Source: Tubiluchus corallicola
Lineage: Eukaryota > Priapulida > Priapulimorpha > Priapulimorphida > Tubiluchidae
Length of the DNA stretch: 64,000 bases
Direction: 5' to 3'
NCBI GenBank assembly: GCA_030141605.1
Contig: JAQGDQ010000011.1
Location: 1,052,066-1,116,065, forward strand
Part shown: piece by piece, positions 27,701 to 40,700 of the stretch
Layout: each line of letters starts with the position of its first letter
Position numbering within the stretch: the stretch's first letter is position 1
Program-made: the position numbers and the translations under genes
Notes under the pieces: generated by a model
Databases searched by the model: none
Told to the model about the DNA's origin: nothing
What the model saw: the letters and a program-made list of their open reading frames with translations, nothing else

Positions 27701-30700
27701 AGACCTAACTGGCAGTTATTGGCTGAAATAACTAATGATATCCAAGATGTAATGAAATGAAGTGTCTATTATATTACCTTACAGATCCTCTTAATTATCA
27801 GTCGGTATGCCAGTTGCCCTCTTTTTTATATATAATTATGTGCATGGTGCATGTGTTGCAAACTTGTGAACCATCTAAGCATCTTGAAATAAGTTGCGCC
27901 TTCCGGTCAAGTGATGTGGCAAAATACATTTTTACATCAACTGATAAAAACTAGGAATACAGAAAAACTAGATAAAATGTCATAACTGGAAATATTTGCC
28001 TATAAGACTGCTTACTCTTTCAGAGAAATATTTTGTCCCAGAAAAGATTAGACTGAGCTAAAATAAATATAGGTGATTATGTGCCTTAATGCTATGAGAA
28101 AAGAATCGTTACCATTATGAGAAAAGAAGATTAATTGTTCATTTTAGACTGAAAAGGCAGCTTACAATAAAACAATGATGTGCGAAAACAACCGTTTTAG
28201 TGACGCTGTGACATATTGCTGAAAATGTGAAAGCGCAATGATTGCCATTTCATCAAAGCTTTATTCTAAGCAAGGCTCACTGTTGAAGTTTTATAAATCT
28301 CAGGATGTCATTTCTTGTAACAAGTAATTCTATAGATGTAGGCAGAGAGAGCAGCACAAATGAACATAAACTTGCTGCATCAGTTTAGTGTAACCAAACA
28401 GTAGATGACAGACATCCTGAAATGTATTTTATTCACAGATCCTGTTAAGAATTGACATTGGGAAACTTCAAGTGTAATAGTTTGCAGTAATAGACATTTG
28501 TGATTAAGAACATGAATATGGAAAGTTTGACTGCTGCTAATCTATCTTTTGATAGCAGTTATAGTCTAGGCGCCAGCTCATTTTTAAAAATAATAGCATC
28601 ACTTTTGCTGCTCACAGATTTTGCTATTGTCGGCGGTAACTTACTTGTATTGATGACAGTTTACAAGTGTGAAGAATTACAGACAAGAATGAACATGCTT
28701 ATTGTGTCACTAGCATGTGCTGACCTATTGGCTGGTCTGGCAATTCCTATTGAAGTTACTGCTTTACTGAGACCGAATGATCGACTTCAAATTGGACTCT
28801 ATAGTGGGATTTTTGCAGCTTGGGCTTGGGACACAAGTCTGTATCATCTGTATCTAATAGCCGCTGAAAGATATATGGCAGTTGTCCATCCTTTTAAATA
28901 CTATTATGTGACAAAGAAACTGTTGGTAACGTTAATATTTTGTGCATGGATAACTGCATTAGCCGGATCACTTGTATTTCACTTGCTACAAAATCCGGAA
29001 CAATCAGAATTGTTCCTTAATGTGTATTTAGTTTTTTTCTTCTACATACCTGCAGTAATAATGGTAATTTTGTATGTGTTGATATGGAAGACAGCCAGAA
29101 GATTGGTTCTACAGATTCATCCGGAAGATCCTCAAAGTGGTACAACCATAAGAGAAATGAAAGCAACAAGAACCGTTGGTATAATCACAGTAGTGTTCTT
29201 CATCTGCTGGTGTCCTCTTTTGCTCTATCCATTTATATTATCATTTCTGAGAACTTGTTGGGATCATACTTGCTACTCAGATGAAAGCTTCATCTTGGTT
29301 TGGCTTGCTTACACTAATAGTGCACTGAATCCACTTATTTATGGAGTAGCAAATAGTGCATTTAGAAAAGCATTTAAAAAGATTTTAAAATGCGGTTAAT
29401 CTGTGGTCATATTCTTATGTCCATTGATTTTAGTAAGTCTCTGCACTGCATAGTGCAGACCAAATTGTCAAACATTACTCAAGAGCTAGCAATGCTAATT
29501 TGACAACTTACAACATTACCCAAAAGCTAGTAAGGCTAATCTGACAACTTACAATTCAACTTGAAGAACCATAAGTTGAAATCTTCATATGCATGAATAG
29601 TTAGCAAGTGTGTGGCATACAATACATGTGTATTTGTTAAATTATTAAAATTTAAATAACTTTCTGTTACTAGTGTGTTAATCATGTCTTTTGAAGGTTT
29701 ATCAATATTGTGTGACGCTACTAAACTTTCTGCACAGTTGTTAAAATAAATAACACTGTTGTTGTTGTTGTTGTTGTTGCTGGTGCTGCTGGTGCTGCTA
29801 CTGTTGTTGCTGTCATTGTTAGGTCCCCTGACTTTCCAAGTCGTGCCATCATGCAGTGTCCGTCGTTCGTTCACAATTTGTGTTTAAGGCAGTTAAACAT
29901 GAACCACTTAGGGTGGCTTTGAGTTTTTTGGTATGGAGTAGCTTGAGGACAAAATCATCATCAAAGTCAAAGGTCATGGCAAGGGCATATCCAGGACAGA
30001 GGTAAACACACAGAATCTCAACAAGCACAGTAATGATGGATCTAGTGGACTGATCTGATTAAGGTCAATGCAAGAAATTAAAGTGGCCTCTCACCTGCTG
30101 ATGACACCTATAGACAAAATTTTTTTACCCCTCTCCTTGGTGGATTCAGGAGTTAGAAGAGTTTGAGTCAGCTCTATGCGGCAATCCAACAATGACAAAA
30201 GAATTTTAACCCCCTTTCCCAGAGAGAGCGTATATCTGATTCTGACAATTGCAAGTATAGCGTTATAAAGGCAATTTTTGTGCCGCAAAATGTCAAGTAT
30301 ATATGTTAGGCGATGGTGTAGAACTTTTGGGTAATTCCATTTAGTGACCATGTGACAAAGATAAAACTGTCGAATGGGGCCAAATACATCAACTGCGTGA
30401 AATTTGGACACGAAAATTATTTGACCCTGTTTGACCTGGAAGCGCTGCTGGGAAATTATTTCTTTGCCTACCTTTATTGCCTATGAGAATTTGTGAACTA
30501 GTAAAAAATGAATTAGGTCAGGTTCTAGCTAGCTGTTATAACTGTTACTATTACAATAGCATGGGCTGCTAGGTGTTGTCAGGTGTACACAAATGCGTTG
30601 TCTGGCACACTTAAGGCTTTTTCATGATCAGCATCAATCTCTAGAACTGTGAAAAGGCTTATTATAAACATTGTTCTTAATACCGTCTTTATTAATATTG

Positions 30701-31686
30701 TACATGATTAAAGCCGTGCTTACTAGACGGCCAACGTTATTACAAATGTAATTTGCATTTTATACATAAAATCACATTATATAGTTTTTAACACACCCGG
30801 TTATCACATCTCTGTTATTGTATTCATGTTATTGTGTATTGGAGCTTAGTGATGCAGAAAAACCTCAAACTCTCTGTAAGTGATTCTGCCACGGGGTCTT
30901 CAGAAAAAAGAATACAAAATACTATTGTATGGCAATGATGTCGTCTTCTTCAAAGCATGAGTGCAATGAAGCAGCCTTGATTAAATAATATGCATTCCAT
31001 TCCACATGTCTGGTAAAATCGCTTGCGTAATTTATTCTTGAAGCTATTTCACAAGTGTTTATATGCACCCCGATTGATTAAATAACCCATACGCACAATA
31101 ACACGCAAATCTGATACTCTAGAAAATGCGGTTTAGCAGTTTGCTTGTATAAACATAAAACTTTATAACATAAACATCATACATAAAACTTATCACTAAT
31201 TTCTTTGATTAATACTAGTTACACGAAAATCACATGGAAATAAAATTTGGCTTTGTGAATAGATATATTAAGGGCTTCCGTATTTGCATTATTAATATAT
31301 GGTTTAATATAATCATGTACATTTAATTTATGTGACATTTGCTATTACTGACCTCTAGTGATCCACTTCAGTATTTTAAATTAGACCAAATCACGTGTTT
31401 CTAGTATTATTAATAACAAAGATAATGCACTTATATATTAGATGACATAAGACATTGCATAATAAAATTTGCAACTAATGCAGATGTTCGGCATAAGGAA
31501 AAACTTAAGTACTAGGATTCATTGGTAAGAAATTAATATCTGTATGCCATGGTAAGCAAAAATTACTTAATCCCAATATTCCCCACAGTATTTAACCAAT
31601 CTAGAATCTAGTCTTTATCACAAAGCTTGGCAGTCAATATAAGCAGAATGATAAGTTACCATTGTATTACATTTAAATCAGTAGAT

Positions 31687-31738
<52 letters not shown>

Positions 31739-34700
31739 CCACTGTGACCTGGCCCACCTGAGTTTTTAAAGGAATATTTTCTAGATAAGTATTTGACATT
31801 GAATTTGGGATACTTATTCTTTGTAAATTTTATGCACGTGCTTTTAATTTTGGTTCCGTATTCTTACTCCATATTATTCACATATGTGCATACAAAGTTT
31901 TCCACATATCTAAAGCATCATTTGTGTTTAAGGGAACTAATAAGCTTAGATCGTCTGCATATACCCAAATGTGCCACAGAAAACTCCAGCAATATATTAC
32001 AACCTTAACCTGATATTTGCAACTGCCTAAAGTTGCAATAATGCTGAACACAATAAGACAATAACAAATTTTGTGATTTATACCTGCGACAGCATATTAG
32101 CATGAAGTAAGCCGGCTATTGTACTTCAAAATATGAAAAGGACTTTGTGTACAAGAAAGGTGCAAAGATATACTTAGGTACATGAACAATAAAAAGGCTT
32201 AATATCAATCGAATGTGAAATTCGATTCTAATGAGTTTGTTTAGTTCAAATTCGATTCGAATCTAAACTTATAGATTTGAATAATTCAGCATTTCAGCCA
32301 CATACGATCTTTATCATTAAAATGTTTGAAACAGCATGCAATTAGTGCAATTTTGCAGTAGTTTCTGTGCAGAATTTTTAACAAACTAATAGTGGTTTTA
32401 CTGCAGAACAAAGTCAAATAATACTCATGATCTTTGTAAGACCAGTCTTTACTAGTGGTTCGAAAACTTGTTCAGAAATCTTTCAAACTCATTTCGAATT
32501 TGATTCGGATTCAAAATACCGAAATTCAGTTCGATTCGAATTCAAAAATCACAGATTTTATTTGATTCGAATTTGCTTTCTGGTAGAGAATGCTCACTAC
32601 TAATTGACAGTACGTGTAATGTGTCATTTAATTGGATTAACTTCAATGATGATTACCGACTCATCCAATGACTACAGCATAGAAAATCATCATTTTACAA
32701 GCTAATGGCATCATTAATTACCCTAATCATTTATAGTCGGCTTTTTGGTGAACATTTAACATAAGCTAGTTTTTGCCACCGACTGTAAATAACAAAATAC
32801 AACTACATAACAGAGACTACTATTGTCCCACTTTTACAACTAAATAGTTGTCCACGCCCCAAGCAGGACAACAGCAGGTACCATTTTTAAAGCCTTTGGT
32901 ATGACTGGCCGCTGTATTGAACTCATGACTCCCAAACAGAAATGTAACAGTCAGAACAACTTGTTTGTGTTGATGGCAGTTTACAAGTGCCCCAAGGGCA
33001 TGATATTGAAACCATAGCACATGCATCATTTCTTGGCCAGCTGAGATCAGATTCAACAAATCCATTCCACTGGCATTCCTTTCAAAACTCGAAGAAATCG
33101 CAAGCTTCAAAACTGATTTTCAGAATGTGGAGCATGGGGACACTTCTTATGCTAAACAATGCCGATAGGCTAGAACAATGTACAGTGCTTCTCTCCACGG
33201 AACAAATGAATGTCGACTTCGCATGCCTTGAATGAAACCAGTCTCTCAAGGGAAGAGAAATTTGAGGAGAATACCTCTGGATATATTATTTTGAGAAAGA
33301 ACAGAACAAAAAAGAATAAGTGAAGGAGTTAGTTTGCCATCAAATTCAATATCATTCCTGACTATTAGTTACCATTCATAACCATCAAAGGAATGCATGA
33401 TAACCCGGATCAGATTATTCTGTAGGCTAGGATTATCCACAGGCTGCAGCTTGGAGCCCTTCAAGCTTTGTTAACACTTGACAAAAAAAATCTGTTTTTT
33501 CACTATGGTTGTGTTGAAATATGTGCTAATTTTTGTTCTCAGCATTGTGCACTGTAAAGTCTTTTATTGTTTTTAATGCATCAAATTTCCTGTGTACATT
33601 TGCATTAATTTGTTAAATGGCAATAGATTGGATCATTATAGGTATTATAAGGACATTTCTTCTGTAATAAAAAGTCTTTTTTGTTTAATGGTGCCACTAC
33701 CAGTCTGCTAGAACATGTCTCAGAAATTTCCGCAGTCTGTGAGTCATGTTCATCATCAAAAATGGTACTTTCTTTCATTTGCAATGGTTACTGATACATT
33801 TTACATATGGATTATGACCTTTTCGGGCCCTTAGGTTAATGAAATGATAGGGCCTCCTCAAATGGAACCACCTTCTGACTCGCGTGGACCCGTCTTGTAT
33901 ATTTTTTACTCCAGATATATTTTTCGACATTTACATAACTTGAAATAAACTTATTGCAAATTCTTCAAATAAACTAGAATAGTTTTTTCTGTCAGTAAAA
34001 ATATTGTTTAAGAAATACCACTGTTTTACTATTTATGCTAACCAAATTAGCACATATTTTAACACAACCATAGTGAAAAATCGATTTTTTAACCAATGTT
34101 ACCAAAGCTTGAAGGCCTCCAAGCTTAAGGGTCCCCGGGCCACAGCCTATACTAGCCCATATGATAATCCCGCCCTGTATACTTCACAGTGCCAATCAGT
34201 CATGATTTCATTACACATCTACATTGTAAAGTGTGATATGGAAGTTTTTCCAGAAAACAAAAACAGATTATTGATGTATTTCTCAAGCAAACAGCGAAAT
34301 CCTGTGTGCAGATTTTATTGTATAGTAACATGATATGTCTAAAACGTGTTTTTCGCCTTTTAAAATCCCAAAGCTAGTACATAGCTGCTCAAAACATCAT
34401 TTTTACTTTGATACCCAAAGGACGTAATTTATTGTTAACTCGGTCAACCCGGTACCTTAATGCAACAATTGTCTAAAAATCTGTATTGTTTGTCTGTGTG
34501 CATCTTTAGCTGTTTAGTAGTTAGAGCATTAAGACAAATGCACTAGGCCTATTATAGTCATTCACATTTGGACGTTTAACAATCAATTCCCATTTTAGTT
34601 AAAGGTATTAAACGTCTTGAAATCTATGATAAAACAAATTTGAAGCAGAAATAGACGTTAATACTGAGCACATTAAATGATCGAATTTGCATCAGAGCAT

Positions 34701-37700
34701 TATCACAAATTAAAGCTAGCTTTTGAAAAGAGCACCGTGTTTTCAAGACATGTCAGTGATGAGCTTAATGTCAAATTATATTTCGCAATGCCTTTAGTAA
34801 TTCGAATGAATGGATAATTTTCCTTTTGCTGCGAGAATAATGTGAAGTTCGGTGCACAGTGTTAGGCTCTATCTGCATATTGAAAGACTGCAGAAAGATT
34901 TTGTATCTAATTTGTGTAGATACATAAAACTTTCATCTTGAAGACTAACAATGGAATATTTAAATGCAGAAACTTCGACAATGATTACCAATTCAAGTTA
35001 TTACCATAATGTAGAAGGATATTCATTTTATAATGTAATGGCATCATTATTCATGCTGTCAGAAGTTGCTCTTATCGGAGACAACTTGCTTGTGTTGATG
35101 GCAATCTACAAGTGTGAAGAATTACAAACAAGAATGAACATGCTTATTGTGTTACTAGCGATTGCTGACCTACTGCGGAGTTTGGTGTACAACGCACGGC
35201 AAAAAAGTTCGTTTCTAATTTCAAGCTTGAAGTTGAAATTGATATTGTTGATTTTTAACTACTAACACAATTTTATTATATAATATGATAACTGCAAAAC
35301 ATAAGTCTTTCACAAGCTACTAACAGCACTACTAAGCTAACTAAATACAATAGTAATGTTTTATAAATCGAGATGGCTGCTAGGTGTGACCATTATGGTC
35401 TTTGCCATCCCGTCTCAATGCAATTATAATTAACAGTGTGTAATTAAATAGTATATAAGCATATGGAATAAGACAAATAAACTAGACCGATATTGACAAA
35501 GATTAGTTTTATTTTCGCTGCATTACCATAAGAATTAATTTTAATATTAAGTAATATATAAGACAACATTGTAGTCGGAATTAGTTTTTCAAGCAACTGA
35601 CTAATGTACTGTGATTTTGTCAGCAATACAGGGGTTTACTGAAAATACATGGCACATTATACATGAACAAAGCTGTCTCTTTCATTTACTGAATTTATTA
35701 CAAGTCTTTGACATGCACTCATACACAATGAATTAATCTTGTGCTGTGGCCATTTGTTTATTTATAATGCCTGAAATTGTGCTTAATCTACCATTATGAG
35801 ACAGAGCATTCTAGTTAGTATGTTTAATCTGTTGAAACATATCTTTCAGTTTTCCATATTTGTGTGAATAAGTTTAATGATTACTGAATGAAAATGTAAC
35901 ATATGAAAAGAGCATTAATGTACAAGAACAAAGAGAAGAAATTCAAAGAAAATATGCTAAGATATTCCAACAATGATAAGCTTAATGTGACATTAACTAA
36001 AATTTAATGTAGAGATTTATGTACCTATACTACTTACCATTGTTTGAGCAAGAGCAGAGAAGAAAGTAAAGATAAGGCTGTTGCAAGACAAGGTTGTGCG
36101 GAGTTTGGTGTACAATGCAAGCCAGAAAAGTTCATTTCTAATTTTAAGTTTAAAGTTGAAATTGAAATTGAATAATACCAATAATAGAGTATTCAAATGA
36201 AGGAATTTCAACAATGATTACAAATTCAACTTATAACTATACTATAAAAGATCATTCGTTTTACAAGCTAATAGCATCATTGTTCATGCTGTCAGAATGT
36301 GCCATTATCGGAGGCAATTTGCTTGTGTTGATAGCAGTTTACAAATGTGAAGAATTACAGGCAAGAATGAATTTTCTCATTGTGTCACTAGCATTTGCTG
36401 ACCTATTGGCTGGACTGGCAATTCCTATTGAAGTCACTGTTTTATTGCTACCCGATTATTCCAGAATTAGGCTGATTCTTGAATGGTGTGTAAATCTTCT
36501 TTCCGACTGTAGCTGGATTGCGAGTGTGTATCATCTATATCTGATATCCATTGAGAGATATTTGGCTGTCGTGCATCCTTTTAAGTACTATATATACATA
36601 ACAAAGAGAGCTCTTGTTATTACAATAACTGCTGCTTGGATTAGTGCTCTTACTGGATCTGTTTTAATACATGTAATAAGTTTAATTAATTATATTAATT
36701 TAATTAATACATTTAATACTAGAGCCGGAAGAAGTGGAAATATATTTCAATTTTAGTTTGAATACTAGAGCTGGAAGAAGTGGAAATATATTTCAATTTT
36801 AGTTTGATTGTGTTTTTCTACATACCTACAATAGTAATGGTAATTCTGTATGGATTAATGTGGAAAACTGCTAGACAGCAAGTATTACGCATACACTCCA
36901 GCCGTGGTGAGCATAGTGCAACCATAAGAGAAATGAAGGCGACAAGGACTGTAGGTGCAGTAACAGAGACTTTTCTTGTTCTTTGGTGTCCATTCATGCT
37001 TTTGCCATATATGGGGAAAATTCCTAGCCATTGCTTGCTGGCACCCAGATGCTTTCCGCATTATGGTTTAATTTTCATTTGGCTTGCTTACACTAACAGT
37101 GCAATGAATCCACTTATTTATGCTGCATCAAGTAATGCTTTTAGAAAAGCATTTAAAAAACTTTTGAAATGCTGAAGTTGGTAGGCCGTGTTAGAGTGGT
37201 CAAAACCAATCTTGTTCAGGGACATATTATGCTTCATGCTTCCATTTCAGAATTACGTCCCGGGAGTCTCTCAATGTTACCTCGTGCTAATCACCAGTTA
37301 TTTCTAAAATGTGGGTATGTGTATCCTTGCGTGTGCTTTATTACATGATACCCAGTTGAAAATATGACAGGAGACCAATTTCAAGAAGTCTGGAAAAGAC
37401 ATACCATACCAATAATGCCAGATAATCGGCATTTCTATTTGATTGTTTTGCCTGCTACTTGATTAACTGAGTATTGATTTTCGTTATTTAATGAATCTTA
37501 TATGTGTTGACTTCCGTTGTACTTTAATTATTAATTATTACGTTAACTTTAAATGGGCCACACTTAAGCCAAAATCCACGTAAGTGACATGATAGTGGCT
37601 TACATACTCCTTTTTCAAAACCTCTTTTCAGTCTCTTTTGTCTTCTCCCAGACCAGCCAGTTCCTTACTGAGGCTAACTCTAAGCTCTTCCGTACTCGAC

Positions 37701-40700
37701 AAGCCATTTTCTCTCTTCAATAGCTTTATGCAATTTGCGACCTCAGGACCCCGATGTCTGATGTCTACACCAAACCTCTTTCTCTTTTTGAAATAGCTGC
37801 TACCGTCTGCAAGCTCCTTTCAGCTCGAATCTCTGACAGGATTTGCATTACTGCAAAAATATTGAAGGCACCTCTGAAACCCTCTCTCCCCGGCTTTCTC
37901 TCATTAACAGATTGATTAGGTCTTGCGTCTCTGTTCCTAACGATTGACATTGTTGCCTTATCACCTCTTTTTGTAAAAACAAAGGAGCTGTGGTAAGAAG
38001 TGCTTTCAGGAGCCTGGCAAAGGTCTGCTGCAACAAAGACTGACTGACTCCCGAACTACATCTTTTCCAACATTTGTGGGCTGTCAGTCATTGCAGTGAG
38101 ATGTAGATCCAAGCTGTGAACTCCCTCTGATACCCGGCCTCCTTTCATCAAAGTCGCCTGTGTGTGTTATGCTTGACATCTTCTGGTTTCATTTCGCCAC
38201 CAACAGAGACCTGTACCAACGTCGTGCAACATAACACTAGTGACCACCGAGTGCTTCTCATGTCTCCTTGGCCAAGAGGAGTGTCTGGGTGAATTCATCC
38301 TAGCCAGACAAGTTGTCTCTGTTGCCTTCCGTTCTCTTCCTTCAACTGGTTCTCTCCTTAGGTCACTCTCCTCTCAACTGCTTCCAACAGTGCTATACTG
38401 TCTTCTTTGCTGCCTCCTTGTGAATATTGTGAATACGCTAAACCCACTTCATCCCTAAGTATAAGCCCCCAGTTAATGATATGGTGGCAGGGTTTCTTTA
38501 AACACTATTTTATTCATCACTTTTCAATTTAAAGCAAAACCGGACCCAATCTTAAACTGTAGGTCAAAACAATATACTCCTTAAAATATTGAACAGGAAC
38601 ACACTATTTTTTCAAAAATGACTTACTAAAACTAGGCATGTTTTAAGATAAAAATTCAAATTTCAAATTTACTGCTGTGCTCACTCATGAGCTGTCAAAC
38701 GTGCATAGTTCGTCAGAAACTAACACAGCTGAACTGAGAGGTACATTACCTGTTTTTGTATAATGCGTTTCTGAAACATGTGCAATTATTTACTTTAATT
38801 TTTTTGCCACTATATAAAATCACACTTGTTCGAAATTAAATTAATATTATTATGACTCGTTGATTTACTTAAAAAATTGCAAATAATATGGACAATTTTG
38901 TACATTTTTATCCTGCTCAAAGTTTTCTGTATATTATTAACTCAAGGCTTTTAATAGATTTGACATCTGCAAGTATATGGAAATGTAGATACACGTAATT
39001 TATTGTATGATTCGATTTACCTTTGTGGTTTGCAAATCATTTTTGCAATGTTTTAAAACAAACTATTTTGTTTTGATTACCAATTATTTGTTTTGATATA
39101 TATACAAGTATCTTTAATTTGTAGATATTACCCAGCTCTAAAGACTCTTGAACAGCTAGAACACACGTATCTTCCTCGGGTCAGCGAATATCGGTTTACC
39201 AAACTTATGTATGATCAAATACCTAAGTTACGAGAGAACATAAAGAATGCTTCCATGTCAGACCTAAAGGATTTCTTGGAGAGCATTAGAAAATATTCCA
39301 GCAAAATCGGGGAAGTCGCCATGCGTCATGTAAGCTTTGTTAAATTTCTTTGAACGCCTATAACAGCATTAATTTCGAGTGAGTTCACTTAAGTTTAGAT
39401 GCTTGACTAGTTTGCTTAAGTGTACAGCAGCATTAAGCTGGAGTGTGTTAACTTAAATTTAGATGTTTGACCGGTTTGCACAAAGTCTTAGCAGAGCTTT
39501 CACCTTTGTCTTCAGAGATAGAATATTTAATCAACTTTGACTCCCCAGATAGAATAGAATTGATTCAATGAAATTTTGTTCGCAACTGAAAATTGTTTTG
39601 AGAAAACTGCCTGAAAGTCACTATTTCTTCAGACGAGTCTTAATCTGATGAACATCAGCTTTATGTGTGCATAGGGCACGAGCTTAGTTGATAGACTTAA
39701 ATGATGTGCAGTTACTTGTATAAGGCTGCTGTCTGTTGTACTACATGTATATATAAGTTAGTGACCAAGCACACTTATTTTGGTAATGAATATTCTTGCT
39801 AAACTTAATAAAGGGTGTTCTTAATCCAATTTAGTGATGTTGCTAGTTATTTAATATCAAACTAAATAATTTCAGGCAGCTGAACAGCACAGCATAGATC
39901 CAGGTCTGGTTAAAATGGTCCGACGAAAACGCAAAGCTCCACCTCCACCTAATCCGTTTACTGGCGAAGTGCCAAGTCAGTCAGATCCTGAACCGGATTT
40001 ATACGACGACCAAGACGAGGAATTGAGTGCTCAAGATCTAGTTGACTTTAGTCCAGTGTACCGCTGCTGGCATATATACACTGTACTTGTAAGTAGACAT
40101 TTTGCTGGCTAAGTGGTCTAACGCTTTTGAGTTTGAGATTGCTTAACTGGTTTGAAATTACTCTCATTTGATCTTTATCACTGTAGGTACAGTATGTCCT
40201 GCTTAAATAGTAAATATTTGATATAAATAACTCGTAATTAGGATTACTTCCTGTCAAATTCTTCCCTCATCACTTGGTTTTCTGATTAAATTAAAATAAG
40301 TGTTTTTGCTACTTCATACTTCTTCACAAAAGTGATATAGAGATGATCAGAGATGAGAATAGGTGTGTGTTTAGCAAGTTATATTTAAGCACTTTCACCA
40401 ATATCATCTTTATCGCCTTATTTCAAAATTAGTTTTATTTTGTGTGGTATGATTAAAAGAATAACAGCAATCTTTTCTGCAAGTTTTGCGCACGGTTTTG
40501 GCTATTGACATTTTACAACCTTTATAATAACTCTTTTGCCAATAGAGGACAGCGCCACTGTTTATTTTCACTAGTCAGATATTTGAAGTGTGCCTGGCTT
40601 TTGCAGGTATCATTGCTACTGGCATACACATCAATTAATTGCCATATTAAACATGACAGTAAAGTCTCATCATACTTTCCAGTCAGAATACCATTTTATG

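Larger units (their letters stand above)
27330..32600 (+). repeat. Tandem duplication unit C (contains intact receptor 2)
   Basis: Direct repeat partner of 20335-25630 with the same order of parts. Flanks and coding region are similarly diverged by eye. Small indels and a shorter trinucleotide tract are the main differences. Confidence 0.9.

Noticed and set aside
28500-28511. Four extra N-terminal codons for GPCR 2
   Set aside because: The frame there opens with GTG; the ATG at 28512 aligns exactly with the start of GPCR 1.
36660-36810. An intron explaining the frame break in GPCR 4
   Set aside because: A donor-like GTAATAAG and an acceptor-like TTTTAG exist, but joining them leaves the halves out of frame. 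The 46-bp tandem duplication is the simpler cause.
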